The position numbers were made by a program, and so were the translations under genes. 64,000 nt of DNA from JACCZR01 sp963844805 (GTDB lineage: Bacteria; Actinomycetota; Thermoleophilia; Solirubrobacterales; Thermoleophilaceae), in the NCBI GenBank assembly GCA_963844805.1, contig CAWJPU010000011.1:186001-250000 (forward strand), given 5' to 3'. The notes under the pieces were generated by a model. The model was not told the origin of the DNA. It was given only the letters and a program-made list of their open reading frames with translations, and ran no database searches. Each line of letters starts with the position of its first letter. Position 1 is the first letter of the stretch. Of the stretch, positions 34,824-46,004 are shown in pieces.

Positions 34824-36483
34824 TCAGCTGAGCTGGCGCTCCAGCACGGGCTCGATCGTCGTGTCGTTCTCCTCGTCGCCCATGACCTTGTCCAGGCGCA
34901 TGACCAGGCTGCGGCCGTCGATCATCAGCGTCGAGAACTGGTTGTCGAACCAGGGCCCGTCGCCGACCTGTCGCCAGCGCACGTCGGCGTCCGGCACCCC
35001 GGCGGCGCGGCGCAGCAGCTTCGCGGCCTTGATCATCGCCGGGTGCATCGTCGAGCGGATGACCCGTCGCTCCTTCTGGTCCAGCGGGTTGCGGAACGGG
35101 GAGCAGACCGCTTGGTAGACGGCGCTGCGCACCCCCGAGCCGCGCTTGAACGCCACCTCGCTGAGGTACGCGTGGTGCACGTCGCCCGACAGGGTGAGGA
35201 TGGTGGCCGGCGCCTCGCCACGCTCGCCGGCGCCCACGGCGCGCTGTAGCTCGCCGAGCCGGGCGAAGGACTCGCGGAAGGCCGCCCAGTGCTCGAGGTC
35301 GACGGCCTGGCGCACCTTCTCTCCCGCCCAGGCGGCGGGCTTGCCCCAGGCGCCGTCGCAGACCGCCTCGCTCGCCGCTTCCAGGTCGTGCAGGGCGGGC
35401 ATCAGCAGCCAGGGCAGCGAGGTGGCCAGCAGCAGGTGGTCGAAGCCGCCGGTGGCGACCTCCTCCAGCCACTCCCACTCGGCCTCGTCGAGCATGGACC
35501 GCTTGCCGGGATCCAGTACGCGGCCCGCGCGCGAGTCGATCACCACCAGCCGGGTGTCGCCCAGGTCGCGGTAGAAGCTCCAGCGCGTGCCGTCGGGCTC
35601 CCGGTCGGCCTTCATGGCGAAGTCGCGCAGCAGCGGTGCGCCGTCGTCGATCTCGTTGACCCGGCGGTAGAGCTCGTCCTCGTGCAGGTCGCGCGGGCGC
35701 AGGTTGCCGAGGTGCTGGTAGACCCAATACGACATCAGCGCGCCGATGATGTGCTCGGTCCCACAGCGGGCCGGTGCGCATCTGCTCCAGCCAGGTGGCC
35801 GAGATGTTCCAGTCGTCGTGGACGTCGTGGTCGTCGAAGATCATCGCCGACGAGACCGTCGACAGCAGCCAGCGGATCGGTGGCTCGCTCCAGGACTCCA
35901 GGTAGAGCTGCGTGTACTCCTCGAAGTCGAGGACGTCCTCGCCGGCCGGCCCGGCGACCGTGCGCCGCTGGCGGATGAACTCCTTGGTCCCGGGTGAGGT
36001 CTCGTCGGCGTAGACCTGGTCGCCCAGCATCAGCAGCAGGTCGGGCCACTCGTCGAAGGGCTGCTCCTGCATGCGCTTGGCCAGCCCGCGCAGCGCGTCG
36101 ACCTCGCGGCCCTCGGCGTCGTGGTCCTTGGGCAGGTTGTAGGGCGGGTGGTTGGGGACAGCAACCCGGCAGGAGCCGAACACCACCTGCAGCGGGTTCT
36201 TCGCGGTCGCTTCGCTCCCCTGGGTGCGAAAGCGGCTGGGCGGGTAGGGCGAGTCGGGCTCGGGCCAGGCCATCTCGCCGTCGAGGTGGACCTCGTACTC
36301 GTGCACCGTGCTCGGCTCGAGCCCGGTGACCTCCACCAGCGCGTAGTGGTGGCCGGCCACGTGGAAGGTGGGCTGGGTGGCGCCGAGCACCTCGACCTCG
36401 CACGGGGAGTCGGTCTCGACCCACACGTGGGCGCACTCCTCCCCCACGTAGCGCAGGAGGGGGCCTAGGAGGAGGGCGGGCAC
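34824..36483 (-). CDS. phoD: PhoD-like alkaline phosphatase family protein, one frameshift
   Basis: About 553 residues of the PhoD metallophosphatase/phosphodiesterase family. The N-terminal fibronectin-like domain (residues 1-100, FHVAGHHYALVEVTGLEPST) precedes metal-binding motifs: LLMLGDQVYADE, SSAMIFDDHDVHDDWNIS, LVVIDSRAGRV, and TLSGDVHHAYLSEV with the final His pair. No Tat or Sec signal is apparent with the GTG start at 36483, so it may be cytoplasmic, unlike classical PhoD. The frame breaks near 35755, just before SYWVYQHLGNL. It is divergent from the proline dehydrogenase gene, only 23 bp apart. Confidence 0.85.
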
Positions 36484-36506
36484 CCTGGAAGCGTACGCTG
36501 TGGCCA

Positions 36507-37862
36507 ATGCCCACGCGCGCGCCAGGAGGGCAGGCGCTCGAACCGGAGATCGGGCGCATCGGCCATGCGCTCGCCGACGGCTTTCCCTCCCCGGCGCGGC
36601 ACCCCCTCCGGGCGCTGGACGCCAAGGCGATGGAGGCCACCTCTTCCGACGAGGAGCTGCGCGCGGCGCTGTTTCGCCTGGTGGACGTCACACCCGCATG
36701 CCGCTCGCTGGACGACCTCGCGCGCCACCTGATCGGCTTCATCGAGCAGATGCCCGAGCGCCCGCCGGCGCTGGACGGGGCGATGCGGGCGGCGGGGACG
36801 AGGGCCGGCCGTATGGCCCTCGGCGGCGCGGTCACCGCGGGAGTGCACCACATGGCGCACCGGTTCATCGTGGCCGAGCGCTCGCGCGCCGCGCGCCGCC
36901 AGCTCGAGCATCTGTGGAAGGCGGGCGTGGCCTGCTCACTCGACCTGCTGGGCGAGGCCACGGTGACCGAGGCCGAGGCCGACCGCTACGCCGATCGCTG
37001 CCTCGAGGCCCTGGAGGAGGTCGCCGGCGCCTCGGCGCGGTGGCCCTCGCAGCCGTTGCTGGAGGCCGACTCGCGCGGGCCGATCCCGCGGGCCAACCTG
37101 TCGGTGAAGGTCTCCGCGCTCACGCCCCTCCTGCGCCCCGAGGCGCCCGAGCTCGGACGCGAGGATGCCGCCCGGCGCCTGCGCCCGCTCCTTCGCCGGG
37201 CCCACGAGCTCGATGCCCACCTGCACGTGGACATGGAGTCGGTGGACACGCTCGAGGCCACGCTGGACCTGGTCCTCGAGCTGCTGTCCGAGGACGAGTT
37301 CCGCGACGGCCCCTCGGCCGGGGTGGTGCTCCAGGCCTACCTGCGCGAGTCGCCCCAGCAGCTGGAACGGGTGGTCGAGTGGGCCCGCGCCGGCGACCGC
37401 GGACAGCCGCTCACCGTGCGGCTGGTCAAGGGCGCCTACTGGGACCACGAGGTGATCGAGGCCCGCAGCCACGGCTGGAGCACGCCGGTGTTCGAGGACA
37501 AGGCCGAGTGCGACCGCAACTTCGAGGCGCTCACGCGGAGGCTGTGCGACGAGCGGCCGCTGCTGCGGGTGGCCGTGGCCTCGCACAACCTGCGCTCGGT
37601 CGCCCACGCGATCGCCTACTCGCGCTCGCTGGGCGCGCCGGACTCCGAGCTCGAGCTGCAGGTGCTGCGCGGCCTCGGCGACGATCTCGCCGTCTCGCTG
37701 GCGGCGCAGGGGATGAGGGTGCGGTCCTACTGCCCGGTCGGCGACATGGTCGCGGGAATGGCCTACCTGGTCCGGCGGCTGCTGGAGAACACGGCCAACG
37801 AGTCGTTCCTCGGCGACCTCGGCCGCGGGGCCGACCTGGACGAGCTGCTTCAGGCCCCGTGA
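36507..37862 (+). CDS. proline dehydrogenase
   Basis: A 451-residue flavoenzyme that oxidises proline to pyrroline-5-carboxylate. The TIM-barrel signatures are visible: ANLSVKVSALTPLLRPEA, HLHVDMESVDTLEATL, RLVKGAYWDHEVIEAR, AVASHNLRSVAHAIAY and the end LRGLGDDLAVSLAAQGMRVR with YCPVGDMVAGMAYLVRRLLEN. An N-terminal helical region of about 130 residues precedes the barrel. It lacks a P5C dehydrogenase domain, which is encoded next and overlaps by 4 bp, so this is a split PutA. The gene is intact. Confidence 0.95.
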   Translation: MPTRAPGGQALEPEIGRIGHALADGFPSPARHPLRALDAKAMEATSSDEELRAALFRLVDVTPACRSLDDLARHLIGFIEQMPERPPALDGAMRAAGTRAGRMALGGAVTAGVHHMAHRFIVAERSRAARRQLEHLWKAGVACSLDLLGEATVTEAEADRYADRCLEALEEVAGASARWPSQPLLEADSRGPIPRANLSVKVSALTPLLRPEAPELGREDAARRLRPLLRRAHELDAHLHVDMESVDTLEATLDLVLELLSEDEFRDGPSAGVVLQAYLRESPQQLERVVEWARAGDRGQPLTVRLVKGAYWDHEVIEARSHGWSTPVFEDKAECDRNFEALTRRLCDERPLLRVAVASHNLRSVAHAIAYSRSLGAPDSELELQVLRGLGDDLAVSLAAQGMRVRSYCPVGDMVAGMAYLVRRLLENTANESFLGDLGRGADLDELLQAP

Positions 37863-39403
37863 AGCCGTTCGCCAACGAGCCCGTGCTCGAGCTGCGGCGC
37901 TCGGCCGTGCGCGAGTCGCTGGCGAGCGCGCTGGACGGGCTGGAGCTGCCGGTGCGGGTGCCGGTGATCGTCGACGGAGCCACCGGCGCGGCCGAGGGGC
38001 TCGTCTCCACCGACCCCGGCGCGCCCGACCGAGTGGTGGCCGAGGCGGCCCGGGCGGGTCCCCAGGAGGTCGGCGACGCCGTGAAGGCGGCGGTGCGCGG
38101 AGCGCGCGAGTGGGGCGCCCGGACCGCCGCCCAGCGCGCCGAGGTGCTGGTGGGCGCCGCCGAGCGGCTGCGCGCGCGCCGGCTGGAGCTGGCGGCGCTC
38201 CAGGTGCGCGAGTGCGCCAAGCCGTGGCCGGAGGCCGACGCCGACGTGTGCGAGGCGATCGACTTCCTCGAGTACTACGCGCGCGGGGCGGTGGAGCTGG
38301 AGGAGGGTCCCGAGCTGGTGCAGGCTCCTGGCGAGCGCAACACGATGGCCTACCGCCCGCGCGGCGTGGTGGGGGTGATCGCCCCCTGGAACTTCCCGCT
38401 GGCCATCCCCTGCGGCATGACCGCGGGCGCGCTGGCCGCCGGCAACGCGGTGGTGCTCAAGCCGGCCGAGCAGTCACCCGGCTCGGCGCCGGCGCTCGTG
38501 CGGGCCCTGCTGGACAGCGGGCTGCCGCCCGCCGCGCTGGGGCTGGTGCCCGGGGACGGCGAGACCGGCTCGGCGCTGGTGGGCGACCCGCGGGTGCAGG
38601 CAATCGCCTTCACCGGCTCGGCCGCCGTCGGGCTGGAGATCATCCGCCGCGCGGCCGACACGCCCGAGGGCCAGCCGCACGTGAAGCACGTGGTGGCGGA
38701 GATGGGGGGCAAGAACTGCGTGATCGTCGACGCCGACGCCGACCTGGACGAGGCGGTCCCGGGGATCGTCAGCTCGGCGTTCGGCTACGCGGGCCAGAAG
38801 TGCTCGGCCGCCTCGCTGGTGCTGGCCCACGAGGCGGTGGCCGAGCCCCTGCGGGAGCGCTTGACGGGGGCGATCGAGCGGCTGGTCGTGGGTCACGCCG
38901 CCGAGCTCGCCACCGAGGTGCCGCCGGTGATCGAGAAGGAGGCCCGCGACCGGGTGCGCTCCTACGCCGATTCGGCGCCGGCCAAGGCCCAGGGGGCTGG
39001 CGGGCCGGGCGAGGGGTGGTTCTGCCCCCCGACCCTCACCTGGGACCTGCCCGACGACGCGCCGGTGCTCCGCGAGGAGGTGTTCGGGCCGCTGCTGTGC
39101 CTGGTGGAGGTCGGCTCGGTGGACGAGGCGTGCGACCGGGTGGACTCGCTGCCCTTCGCGCTCACGGGCGGGCTGTTCTCGCGCGACCCCGCCACGGTGG
39201 CCGAGGTGGTGCGCCGCACGCCGGTCGGGAACCTGTACGTGAACCGCGGCACGACGGGGGCGATGGTGGGCCGCCAGCCCTTCGGCGGCAACCGCCGTTC
39301 GGGGGTGGGCGCCAAGGCGGGCGGGCCCGATTACCTCAAGCAGTTCTGCGAGCCGCGGGTGGTGTCTGAGAACACCGTGCGCCACGGCCTCGCGCTGGGC
39401 TGA
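37859..39403 (+). CDS. 1-pyrroline-5-carboxylate dehydrogenase
   Basis: A 514-residue aldehyde dehydrogenase that oxidises glutamate semialdehyde to glutamate. GVIAPWNFPLAIPCG and FTGSAAVGLEIIR form the NAD site; the catalytic Glu is in EMGGKNCVIVDADADLDEAV and the nucleophilic Cys in FGYAGQKCSAASLVLAHEA. The C-terminus GNLYVNRGTTGAMVGRQPFGG is typical of the P5CDH branch. The GTG at 37859 overlaps the proline dehydrogenase stop (GTGA), giving a two-gene proline-to-glutamate operon. Intact. Confidence 0.95.
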   Translation: MKPFANEPVLELRRSAVRESLASALDGLELPVRVPVIVDGATGAAEGLVSTDPGAPDRVVAEAARAGPQEVGDAVKAAVRGAREWGARTAAQRAEVLVGAAERLRARRLELAALQVRECAKPWPEADADVCEAIDFLEYYARGAVELEEGPELVQAPGERNTMAYRPRGVVGVIAPWNFPLAIPCGMTAGALAAGNAVVLKPAEQSPGSAPALVRALLDSGLPPAALGLVPGDGETGSALVGDPRVQAIAFTGSAAVGLEIIRRAADTPEGQPHVKHVVAEMGGKNCVIVDADADLDEAVPGIVSSAFGYAGQKCSAASLVLAHEAVAEPLRERLTGAIERLVVGHAAELATEVPPVIEKEARDRVRSYADSAPAKAQGAGGPGEGWFCPPTLTWDLPDDAPVLREEVFGPLLCLVEVGSVDEACDRVDSLPFALTGGLFSRDPATVAEVVRRTPVGNLYVNRGTTGAMVGRQPFGGNRRSGVGAKAGGPDYLKQFCEPRVVSENTVRHGLALG

Positions 39404-39406
39404 GTA

Positions 39407-39601
39407 TCAGCGGGTTCCGCGGCTCCAGTCGCTCATCCGCACGCGCTGATCGCGGCCCGAGACGCTGGACGAGCCGATCGCTCCGGGCGCGCCGCCGTAG
39501 CGGTTGCCGTACGGGGTCTCGGCGATTCCGCTACCCGACACCGTGTACCAGCCGTAGATGACTCCGACCAACATGACGATGCTGACGATGATGATCTCCA
39601 C
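39407..39601 (-). CDS. 64-residue single-helix membrane protein
   Basis: Begins EIIIVSIVMLVGVIYGWYTV, a transmembrane helix at the extreme N-terminus, then a glycine-rich extracellular or cytosolic tail (NRYGGAPGAIGSSSVSGRDQ) ending WSRGTR. ATG at 39601 follows a purine-rich AGGAGAG site on the minus strand. No family is recognised. It is convergent with the P5CDH gene, with 3 bp between the stops. Confidence 0.6.
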   Translation of the reverse strand: MEIIIVSIVMLVGVIYGWYTVSGSGIAETPYGNRYGGAPGAIGSSSVSGRDQRVRMSDWSRGTR

Positions 39602-39669
39602 CGTGCTCTCCTCCGATTGAGTGCACGGACGACCCTCCTCCCCTCAGCGGGGCCGGGGTGTGACGTCGG

Positions 39670-41172
39670 TCACGAGCTGACTTCGGAGGGGACCTCGATC
39701 TCGCGCTTGAGGATCTTGCCGGTCGGGCCCTTGGGGAGCTCGTCGACGAACCACACCTTGCGCGGGTACTTGTAGCTGGCGACCTCTTCCTTGACGTAGC
39801 CCTTGATGTCGTCCTCCGAGACGTCCTCGCCCTCCTTGAGCACGACGGCCGCGCCGACCTCCTCGCCCATGTTGTCGTCCTCGACGCCGATGACCGCGGC
39901 CTCGACCACGGCGGGGTGCTCGTACAGCACCTCCTCGATCTCGCGCGGGTAGACGTTGTAACCGCCGCGGATGATCAGCTCCTTCTTGCGGTCCACGATG
40001 AAGAAGTAGCCGTCCTCGTCGACCTTGGCCATGTCCCCGGTGTAGAACCAGCCGTCCTTGATGGCCTCCCTGGTCGCTTCCTCGCGGTCCCAGTAGCCCT
40101 TCATGACGTTGTGGCCCTTGATGACGATCTCGCCGACCTCGCCCTGGTCGACCTCGTTGCCGTCGTCGTCCACGACCTTCATCTCCACACCCTCGATCGG
40201 GGTGCCGATGGAGCCGATCTTCGCCTCGCGGTCGGGCGGATTGAACGAGGCGACGGGAGAGGTCTCGGACAGGCCGTAGCCCTCGCGCACCTTGCAGTCG
40301 AAGGCCTCCTCGAAGCCGCGCAGCACCTCGCCCGGCATCGCGGCCCCGCCCGACGCGCACACCTCCAGGCAGGAGACGTCGTAGTCGCCCTTGTTGTCGA
40401 GGTTGAGCATGGCCGTGTACATCGTCGGCACGCCCTCGAACACGGTCACCTTGTCGCGCTGGATGATCTCCAGAGCCTTCTCGGGGTCGAAGCGGGGGAT
40501 GAGGGTGAGCATCCCACCGCCGGCGATGGTCGCGTTCAGCCCGCAGGTCTGGCCGAAGGAGTGGAACAGGGGGAGCGCTCCGAGCGTCACGGCCCCGTCG
40601 CTCAAGTCGAACATCTCGCGGGAGACCTCGGTGTTCTTCTTGAGATTTGAGTGGGTGAGCTCGGCGCCCTTGGGCTTGCCGGTGGTGCCGCTGGTGTAGA
40701 GGATCACCGCGGTGTCGTCGGCGCTGACGTCCTCCATCACGTCCTTGGGCTCGGCGCTGCCGACCATCTCCTCGAACTCGCCCGGCTTGACCAGGATGCA
40801 CTCGGCGCCGGCGTCGTCGGCGCCCTTCTCGGCGGCCTCGGCGAAGTCGTGCCAGGCGAAGAGGATCTTCGCGCCGGGGTCTTCGAGGTAGAACTGGACC
40901 TCACGGCCCTTGAGCAGCGGGTTCATCGGGACGACCACGCCGCCGGCCCGCAGAACGCCGTAGTAGATCGCCGCGAAGTAGGGGACGTTCGGGAGCATGA
41001 TCCCGACCCGGTCTCCGGGCTCGAAGCCCTTGCTCTCGAGCAGCCCGACCATGTGCTTGGTCGCCCCGTCGAGGAAGTCGTAGGACAGCTCGGTGTCGTC
41101 GAGCTTCAGCGCGATGCTGTCGCCGTGACGCTCGCGCGTGTCGGTCAGGATCGTGGCCAGGTTCTCGCTCAT
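39670..41172 (-). CDS. long-chain acyl-CoA synthetase-like adenylate-forming ligase
   Basis: A 500-residue ANL enzyme, FadD type, which activates fatty acids to CoA thioesters. ILYTSGTTGKPKGAELTHSN is the phosphate loop, REGYGLSETSPVASFNPP the aromatic/ATP motif, GWFYTGDMAKVDEDGYFFIVDRKKEL the hinge region and PTGKILKREIEV the catalytic Lys. The N-terminal region lacks membrane segments. The gene is intact and is probably a single unit; the 66-bp gap to the small membrane gene downstream holds no hairpin. Confidence 0.93.
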   Translation of the reverse strand: MSENLATILTDTRERHGDSIALKLDDTELSYDFLDGATKHMVGLLESKGFEPGDRVGIMLPNVPYFAAIYYGVLRAGGVVVPMNPLLKGREVQFYLEDPGAKILFAWHDFAEAAEKGADDAGAECILVKPGEFEEMVGSAEPKDVMEDVSADDTAVILYTSGTTGKPKGAELTHSNLKKNTEVSREMFDLSDGAVTLGALPLFHSFGQTCGLNATIAGGGMLTLIPRFDPEKALEIIQRDKVTVFEGVPTMYTAMLNLDNKGDYDVSCLEVCASGGAAMPGEVLRGFEEAFDCKVREGYGLSETSPVASFNPPDREAKIGSIGTPIEGVEMKVVDDDGNEVDQGEVGEIVIKGHNVMKGYWDREEATREAIKDGWFYTGDMAKVDEDGYFFIVDRKKELIIRGGYNVYPREIEEVLYEHPAVVEAAVIGVEDDNMGEEVGAAVVLKEGEDVSEDDIKGYVKEEVASYKYPRKVWFVDELPKGPTGKILKREIEVPSEVSS

Positions 41173-41419
41173 CGGTTCTCCCTTGGTCTGTCCGGGGAAC
41201 CTACCCGCTGGGACCAGTGAGCACGCGAACCGGGCGCGCGCGGACCGCGTCCACCCCTCGAAAACCCTCAGGCGGGCTGAGCGTTTTCTCCGCCGGGTGT
41301 GCGACGTCCGCGGCTCGCGCGTCCTTGGGTGCTAGGCGCCCCTTGCACTTCTCCAGGTTCTCGTCGTCGGGGTTGCGAGCAGGGTCGTCCTCGAACTCCG
41401 AGAGGTACCCCGGCTACCA
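41173..41419. other. intergenic region upstream of the acyl-CoA ligase
   Basis: No gene, RNA or repeat is supported here. A plus-strand frame of 80 codons exists, but its Ser/Arg-rich composition is that of an unselected shadow. The region should contain the ligase promoter; no clear -10/-35 pair stands out. Confidence 0.4.
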
Positions 41420-41451
41420 CGGGTCGCGCCGCGAAACCGCGACGCGACCCG
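41420..41451 (-). terminator. terminator of secreted paralogue 1
   Basis: CGGGTCGCG and CGCGACCCG (9 bp) plus an inner CGCG/CGCG (4 bp) form a stem with one C-A mismatch and an AAAC loop, 19 bases after the stop of the 41471-42040 gene. A hairpin with similar sequence and the same mismatch type lies at the same distance after the paralogous gene. Confidence 0.65.
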
Positions 41452-41470
41452 CGATGTGAAGCCGGACTGC

Positions 41471-42040
41471 CTAGTTGGTCGTGCGCGCGTAGAACTGGAC
41501 CGTGAAGTCCTCGTTCGCCGGGCTGTTGCCGTTGAAGTTCCGCAACCTGACCCGGATCACGACCTCGTTCTCGTTCGCGCTGATGGCCTCGGCGCTGGCG
41601 TTGGAGAAGCTCTCCGACGTGGCCTGAATCGCGACGTCGTCAACGCTGTCGATTTTCAGGAACTTGCCTGTTCCGGTGTTGGCCTTGAACGTCACGAGGT
41701 AGGTCCCCGAGAACTGCCTCACCGCGGTCACGCCTGGCGGGCTAGTCGCCGTCTGCTGCCCACCGAAGTTGAGCACCGGGGCGTTCCCGTTGGCGTTCTG
41801 GCCGTCGATGGTGGCGAAGCCCTTGGCCACCGCCAGCAGGGCGTTCACGTCACGGTTCTTGATGTCGCCGGTCTTGCCGCCGCCGCCCTTGATGTCGGCG
41901 CTGGTCACCGCGTCGTTGACGATGTCGCGGCTTCGCACGGTGTTTGCCGCGTAGGCCACGCCGCTCATCGCCACGAACAGGGCGATGCAGGCGATGACGA
42001 AGGCCGGCGACGGACGCCGTCCTCGGATCCTTGCGCGCAT
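41471..42040 (-). CDS. secreted or membrane-anchored protein, tandem paralogue 1
   Basis: A 189-residue protein with AAAGGGAGG before the ATG. The N-terminus RRPSPAFVIACIALFVAMSG is a signal or anchor helix, followed by AANTVRSRDIVNDAVTSADI and a glycine-rich spacer (KGGGGKTGDIKNRDVNALLA). The short V/I-x-D/N heptads are typical of exported proteins of this class as I recall them. The C-terminal half is strand-rich (GTYLVTFKANTGTGKFLKID) and ends NEDFTVQFYARTTN. Its first 76 residues are identical to the neighbouring paralogue. Function unknown; the C-terminal part could be a beta-sandwich adhesion or binding domain. Confidence 0.78.
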   Translation of the reverse strand: MRARIRGRRPSPAFVIACIALFVAMSGVAYAANTVRSRDIVNDAVTSADIKGGGGKTGDIKNRDVNALLAVAKGFATIDGQNANGNAPVLNFGGQQTATSPPGVTAVRQFSGTYLVTFKANTGTGKFLKIDSVDDVAIQATSESFSNASAEAISANENEVVIRVRLRNFNGNSPANEDFTVQFYARTTN

Positions 42041-42162
42041 ACTGCCTCCCTTTGAGAGATCGCTTTGCGGCGCGAGCTTATGGGTGGCGGGGAGACGGGC
42101 GCAAGCAGGAACCCTCCGCGCAGATCAACACGACCCTGGACATCCCGGCTTTGGTCCACCCC

Positions 42163-42193
42163 GGGCCGCGCCGCGAGAGACGCAGCGCGACCC
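42163..42193 (-). terminator. terminator of secreted paralogue 2
   Basis: Arms GGGcCGCGCcGCG and CGCaGCGCGaCCC pair over 11 of 13 positions with an AGAGA loop, 17 bases after the stop of the second paralogue. The two C-A mismatches echo that of the first terminator. Confidence 0.55.
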
Positions 42194-42210
42194 AGGACGG
42201 GTCGTGTCGA

Positions 42211-42790
42211 CTAGTTGGTCGTGCGGGCGTAGAACTGGACGCTGAAGTCCGAGTCGATCCCGCCTCCGTTGTCCGGGTTGCGCATGAAGACCCGCAGCTT
42301 GATCTGGTTCTCGTTGGCCGTGCTCGCGGCGTCGAAAACGCTGCCCGTCGAGAACCCGTTGCGGCCGGTCACCTGCCAGGTGAGGTCATTGACGCTGTTC
42401 ACGTTGACGAACTTGCCCGTGCCGGTGTTCGCCTTGAACGTGACGTCGTAGATGCCCAGGCCGATCCGCTGGGCGCGTGCACGCCGTTGGGCTGGTCGCC
42501 GTCTGCTGACCGCCGAAGTTGTGCACGGTCGCCGGCCCGTTCGTGTTCCGGGCGTCGATCGACGCGAACCCCTTGGCCACCGCCAGCAGGGCGTTCACGT
42601 CACGGTTCTTGATGTCGCCCGTCTTGCCGCCGCCGCCCTTGATGTCGGCGCTGGTCACCGCGTCGTTGACGATGTCCCGGCTTCGTACCGTGTTCGCCGC
42701 GTACGCCACGCCGCTCATGGCGACGAACAGGGCGATGCAGGCGATCACGAAGGCCGGCGACGGACGCCGTCCTCGGATCCTTGCGCGCAT
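42211..42790 (-). CDS. secreted or membrane-anchored protein, tandem paralogue 2, frameshifted
   Basis: The same N-terminal architecture as the 41471-42040 gene: identical for residues 1-76, including the helix RRPSPAFVIACIALFVAMSG and ADIKGGGGKTGDIKNRDVN. After GGQQTATSP the frame breaks (about 42455-42500); the restored C-terminal half, LGIYDVTFKANTGTGKFVNV to SDFSVQFYARTTN, is related to but clearly diverged from paralogue 1. The leader (GCGATCTCTC, then AAAGGGAGG) is also duplicated. Together they are a tandem gene duplication with a conserved export module and a faster-evolving displayed domain. Confidence 0.72.
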
Positions 42791-42857
42791 GCTTCCTCCC
42801 TTTGGAGAGATCGCTTTCGCGGGACCCTATGGGCCGCTGGCGCAAGCGCGCAAGGCG

Positions 42858-44395
<1,538 letters not shown>

Positions 44396-44399
<4 letters not shown>

Positions 44400-46004
44400 G
44401 GAGCGGGCGCCTCCTGCTGCGGTGCCTGCGACGGGTCGACGGGGGCCTGGGAGGGGTCGACGGGCACCTGCTGCTGCGGGACCTGCTGCTGGGGCGCGGG
44501 GGCCGCTTGGGCCTCGCCGCCGTTGTCGGCCAGCTCACCCGCCTTGCGCACCTTCGACACGGTGGCCTCCTCGGAGCGGTCGAGCACCAGCTGCGGGTAG
44601 ATGCCCAGCGCGACGATCACCGCCACCACCGGCGCGATGACGCCTAGCTCGAGGCCGCTGGCTTCACGCTCTTCGACGCCTGCGGGCGGCGGGTTGTGCA
44701 TCGACCGCTGGAAGACGCGGATCATGTAGACCGCGGCGAGCACCACGCCCGCGCTGGCCACCAGCCCGAACACGAGCTTGTCCTCGAAGGTCCCGAACAG
44801 GATCAGCAGCTCGCCGACGAAGTTGGGCGAGCCGGGCATGGCCAGCGTCGCGAAGGTGATGATCAGGAACAGCGACGCCAGCACCGGCGCCCCGAAGGCG
44901 ATGCCGCCCATCCGGTCGAGCGACCCGCTGCCGCCGGCCCGCGCGGTGAGCGCGGCGACCACGAAGAACAGCGGGATGACCACCAGCCCGTGGGTGACCA
45001 TCTGCATCACCGCGCCCTGGGCGCCCTTGGGGTCCAGGGCGAAGATGCCCAGCACGATGAAGCCCATCTGCGCGATCGACGAGTAGGCCACCACCAGCCG
45101 TGCCTCGGTCTGGGTGAAGGCCAGGGTCGACCCGTAGAGGATCGAAACCACCGCGAAGACGATGATCAGCGTCTGGAAGTGCTGCGCGGCGTCGGGGAGG
45201 ATCGGCACCACGATCCGCAGGAAGCCGTAGACGCCCACCTTCGACAGCACGGCGCCGACCAGGATCAGCACCGGGATCGACGCCGAGCGGTAGGTGTCGG
45301 GCACCCAGCCGTGCAGCGGGAAGGCCGGCGCCTTGACCAGGAAGGCGGCCGCGAACAGCAGGAAGATCCAGTACTGGGTGCCGGGCTCCAGCGTGCGCTC
45401 GGAGAGGGTCGGACAGCGCGAAGGAGATCGGCTGCCCGTCGCCCGCCGAGAGCACGCCGAGCGCCACGGCGCCGGCCAGCATCAGCAGCGAGCCGACCAG
45501 CGTGTAGATCACGAACTTGGTCGTCGCGGCCACGCGGGTGTCGGCATCGCCCCACCCCCCGACGAGGAAGTAGAACGGCACCAGCATGAGGTCGAAGAAG
45601 ATCACGAACAGCGCCAGGTCCTGGGCGGTGAAGGCCCCCAGCACCGCGGTCTCGGCCAGCGCGAGGTGGAAGAAGTAGAGCCGCAGGCGCTCGGTCTCCC
45701 GCACCGCCGACCACACCGCGGCGAACACCCAGGCCACGGCCGTCAGGAAGAGCAGGAACAGGCTGAGGCCGTCGACCCCGAGCGAGTAGCGGATCCCCAG
45801 CTCGGAGATCCACGCGTCGTCGGTGACGTAGTGCAGGCCGCCCGACCCCTTGTCGAAGTCGGCGATCATCCAGACGACGATCGCCAGCACGGCGACCGTG
45901 GCGCCCGTCACTACCCAGCGCCCCACCCTGGCGGGGAGGAAGGCGTTGACGACGCCCGCGGCGAGCGGCAGGAAGATAAGGATGGAGAGGTGGAAGGTGC
46001 CCAT
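44396..46004 (-). CDS. nuoM: NADH-quinone oxidoreductase subunit M, one frameshift
   Basis: An antiporter-like complex I subunit of about 536 residues. LALFVIFFDLMLVPFYFLVG carries the conserved acidic residue of the channel, and LVVAYSSIAQMGFIVLGIF the later helix. The frame breaks near 45410, between ISFALSDP and a continuation ending in PDTYRSASIPVLILVGAVLS. The C-terminus has an unusual Gln/Pro-rich tail of about 60 residues with VPQQQVPVDPSQAPVDPSQ repeats, not part of the usual subunit. The ATG at 46004 is one base from the nuoL stop. Confidence 0.92.
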
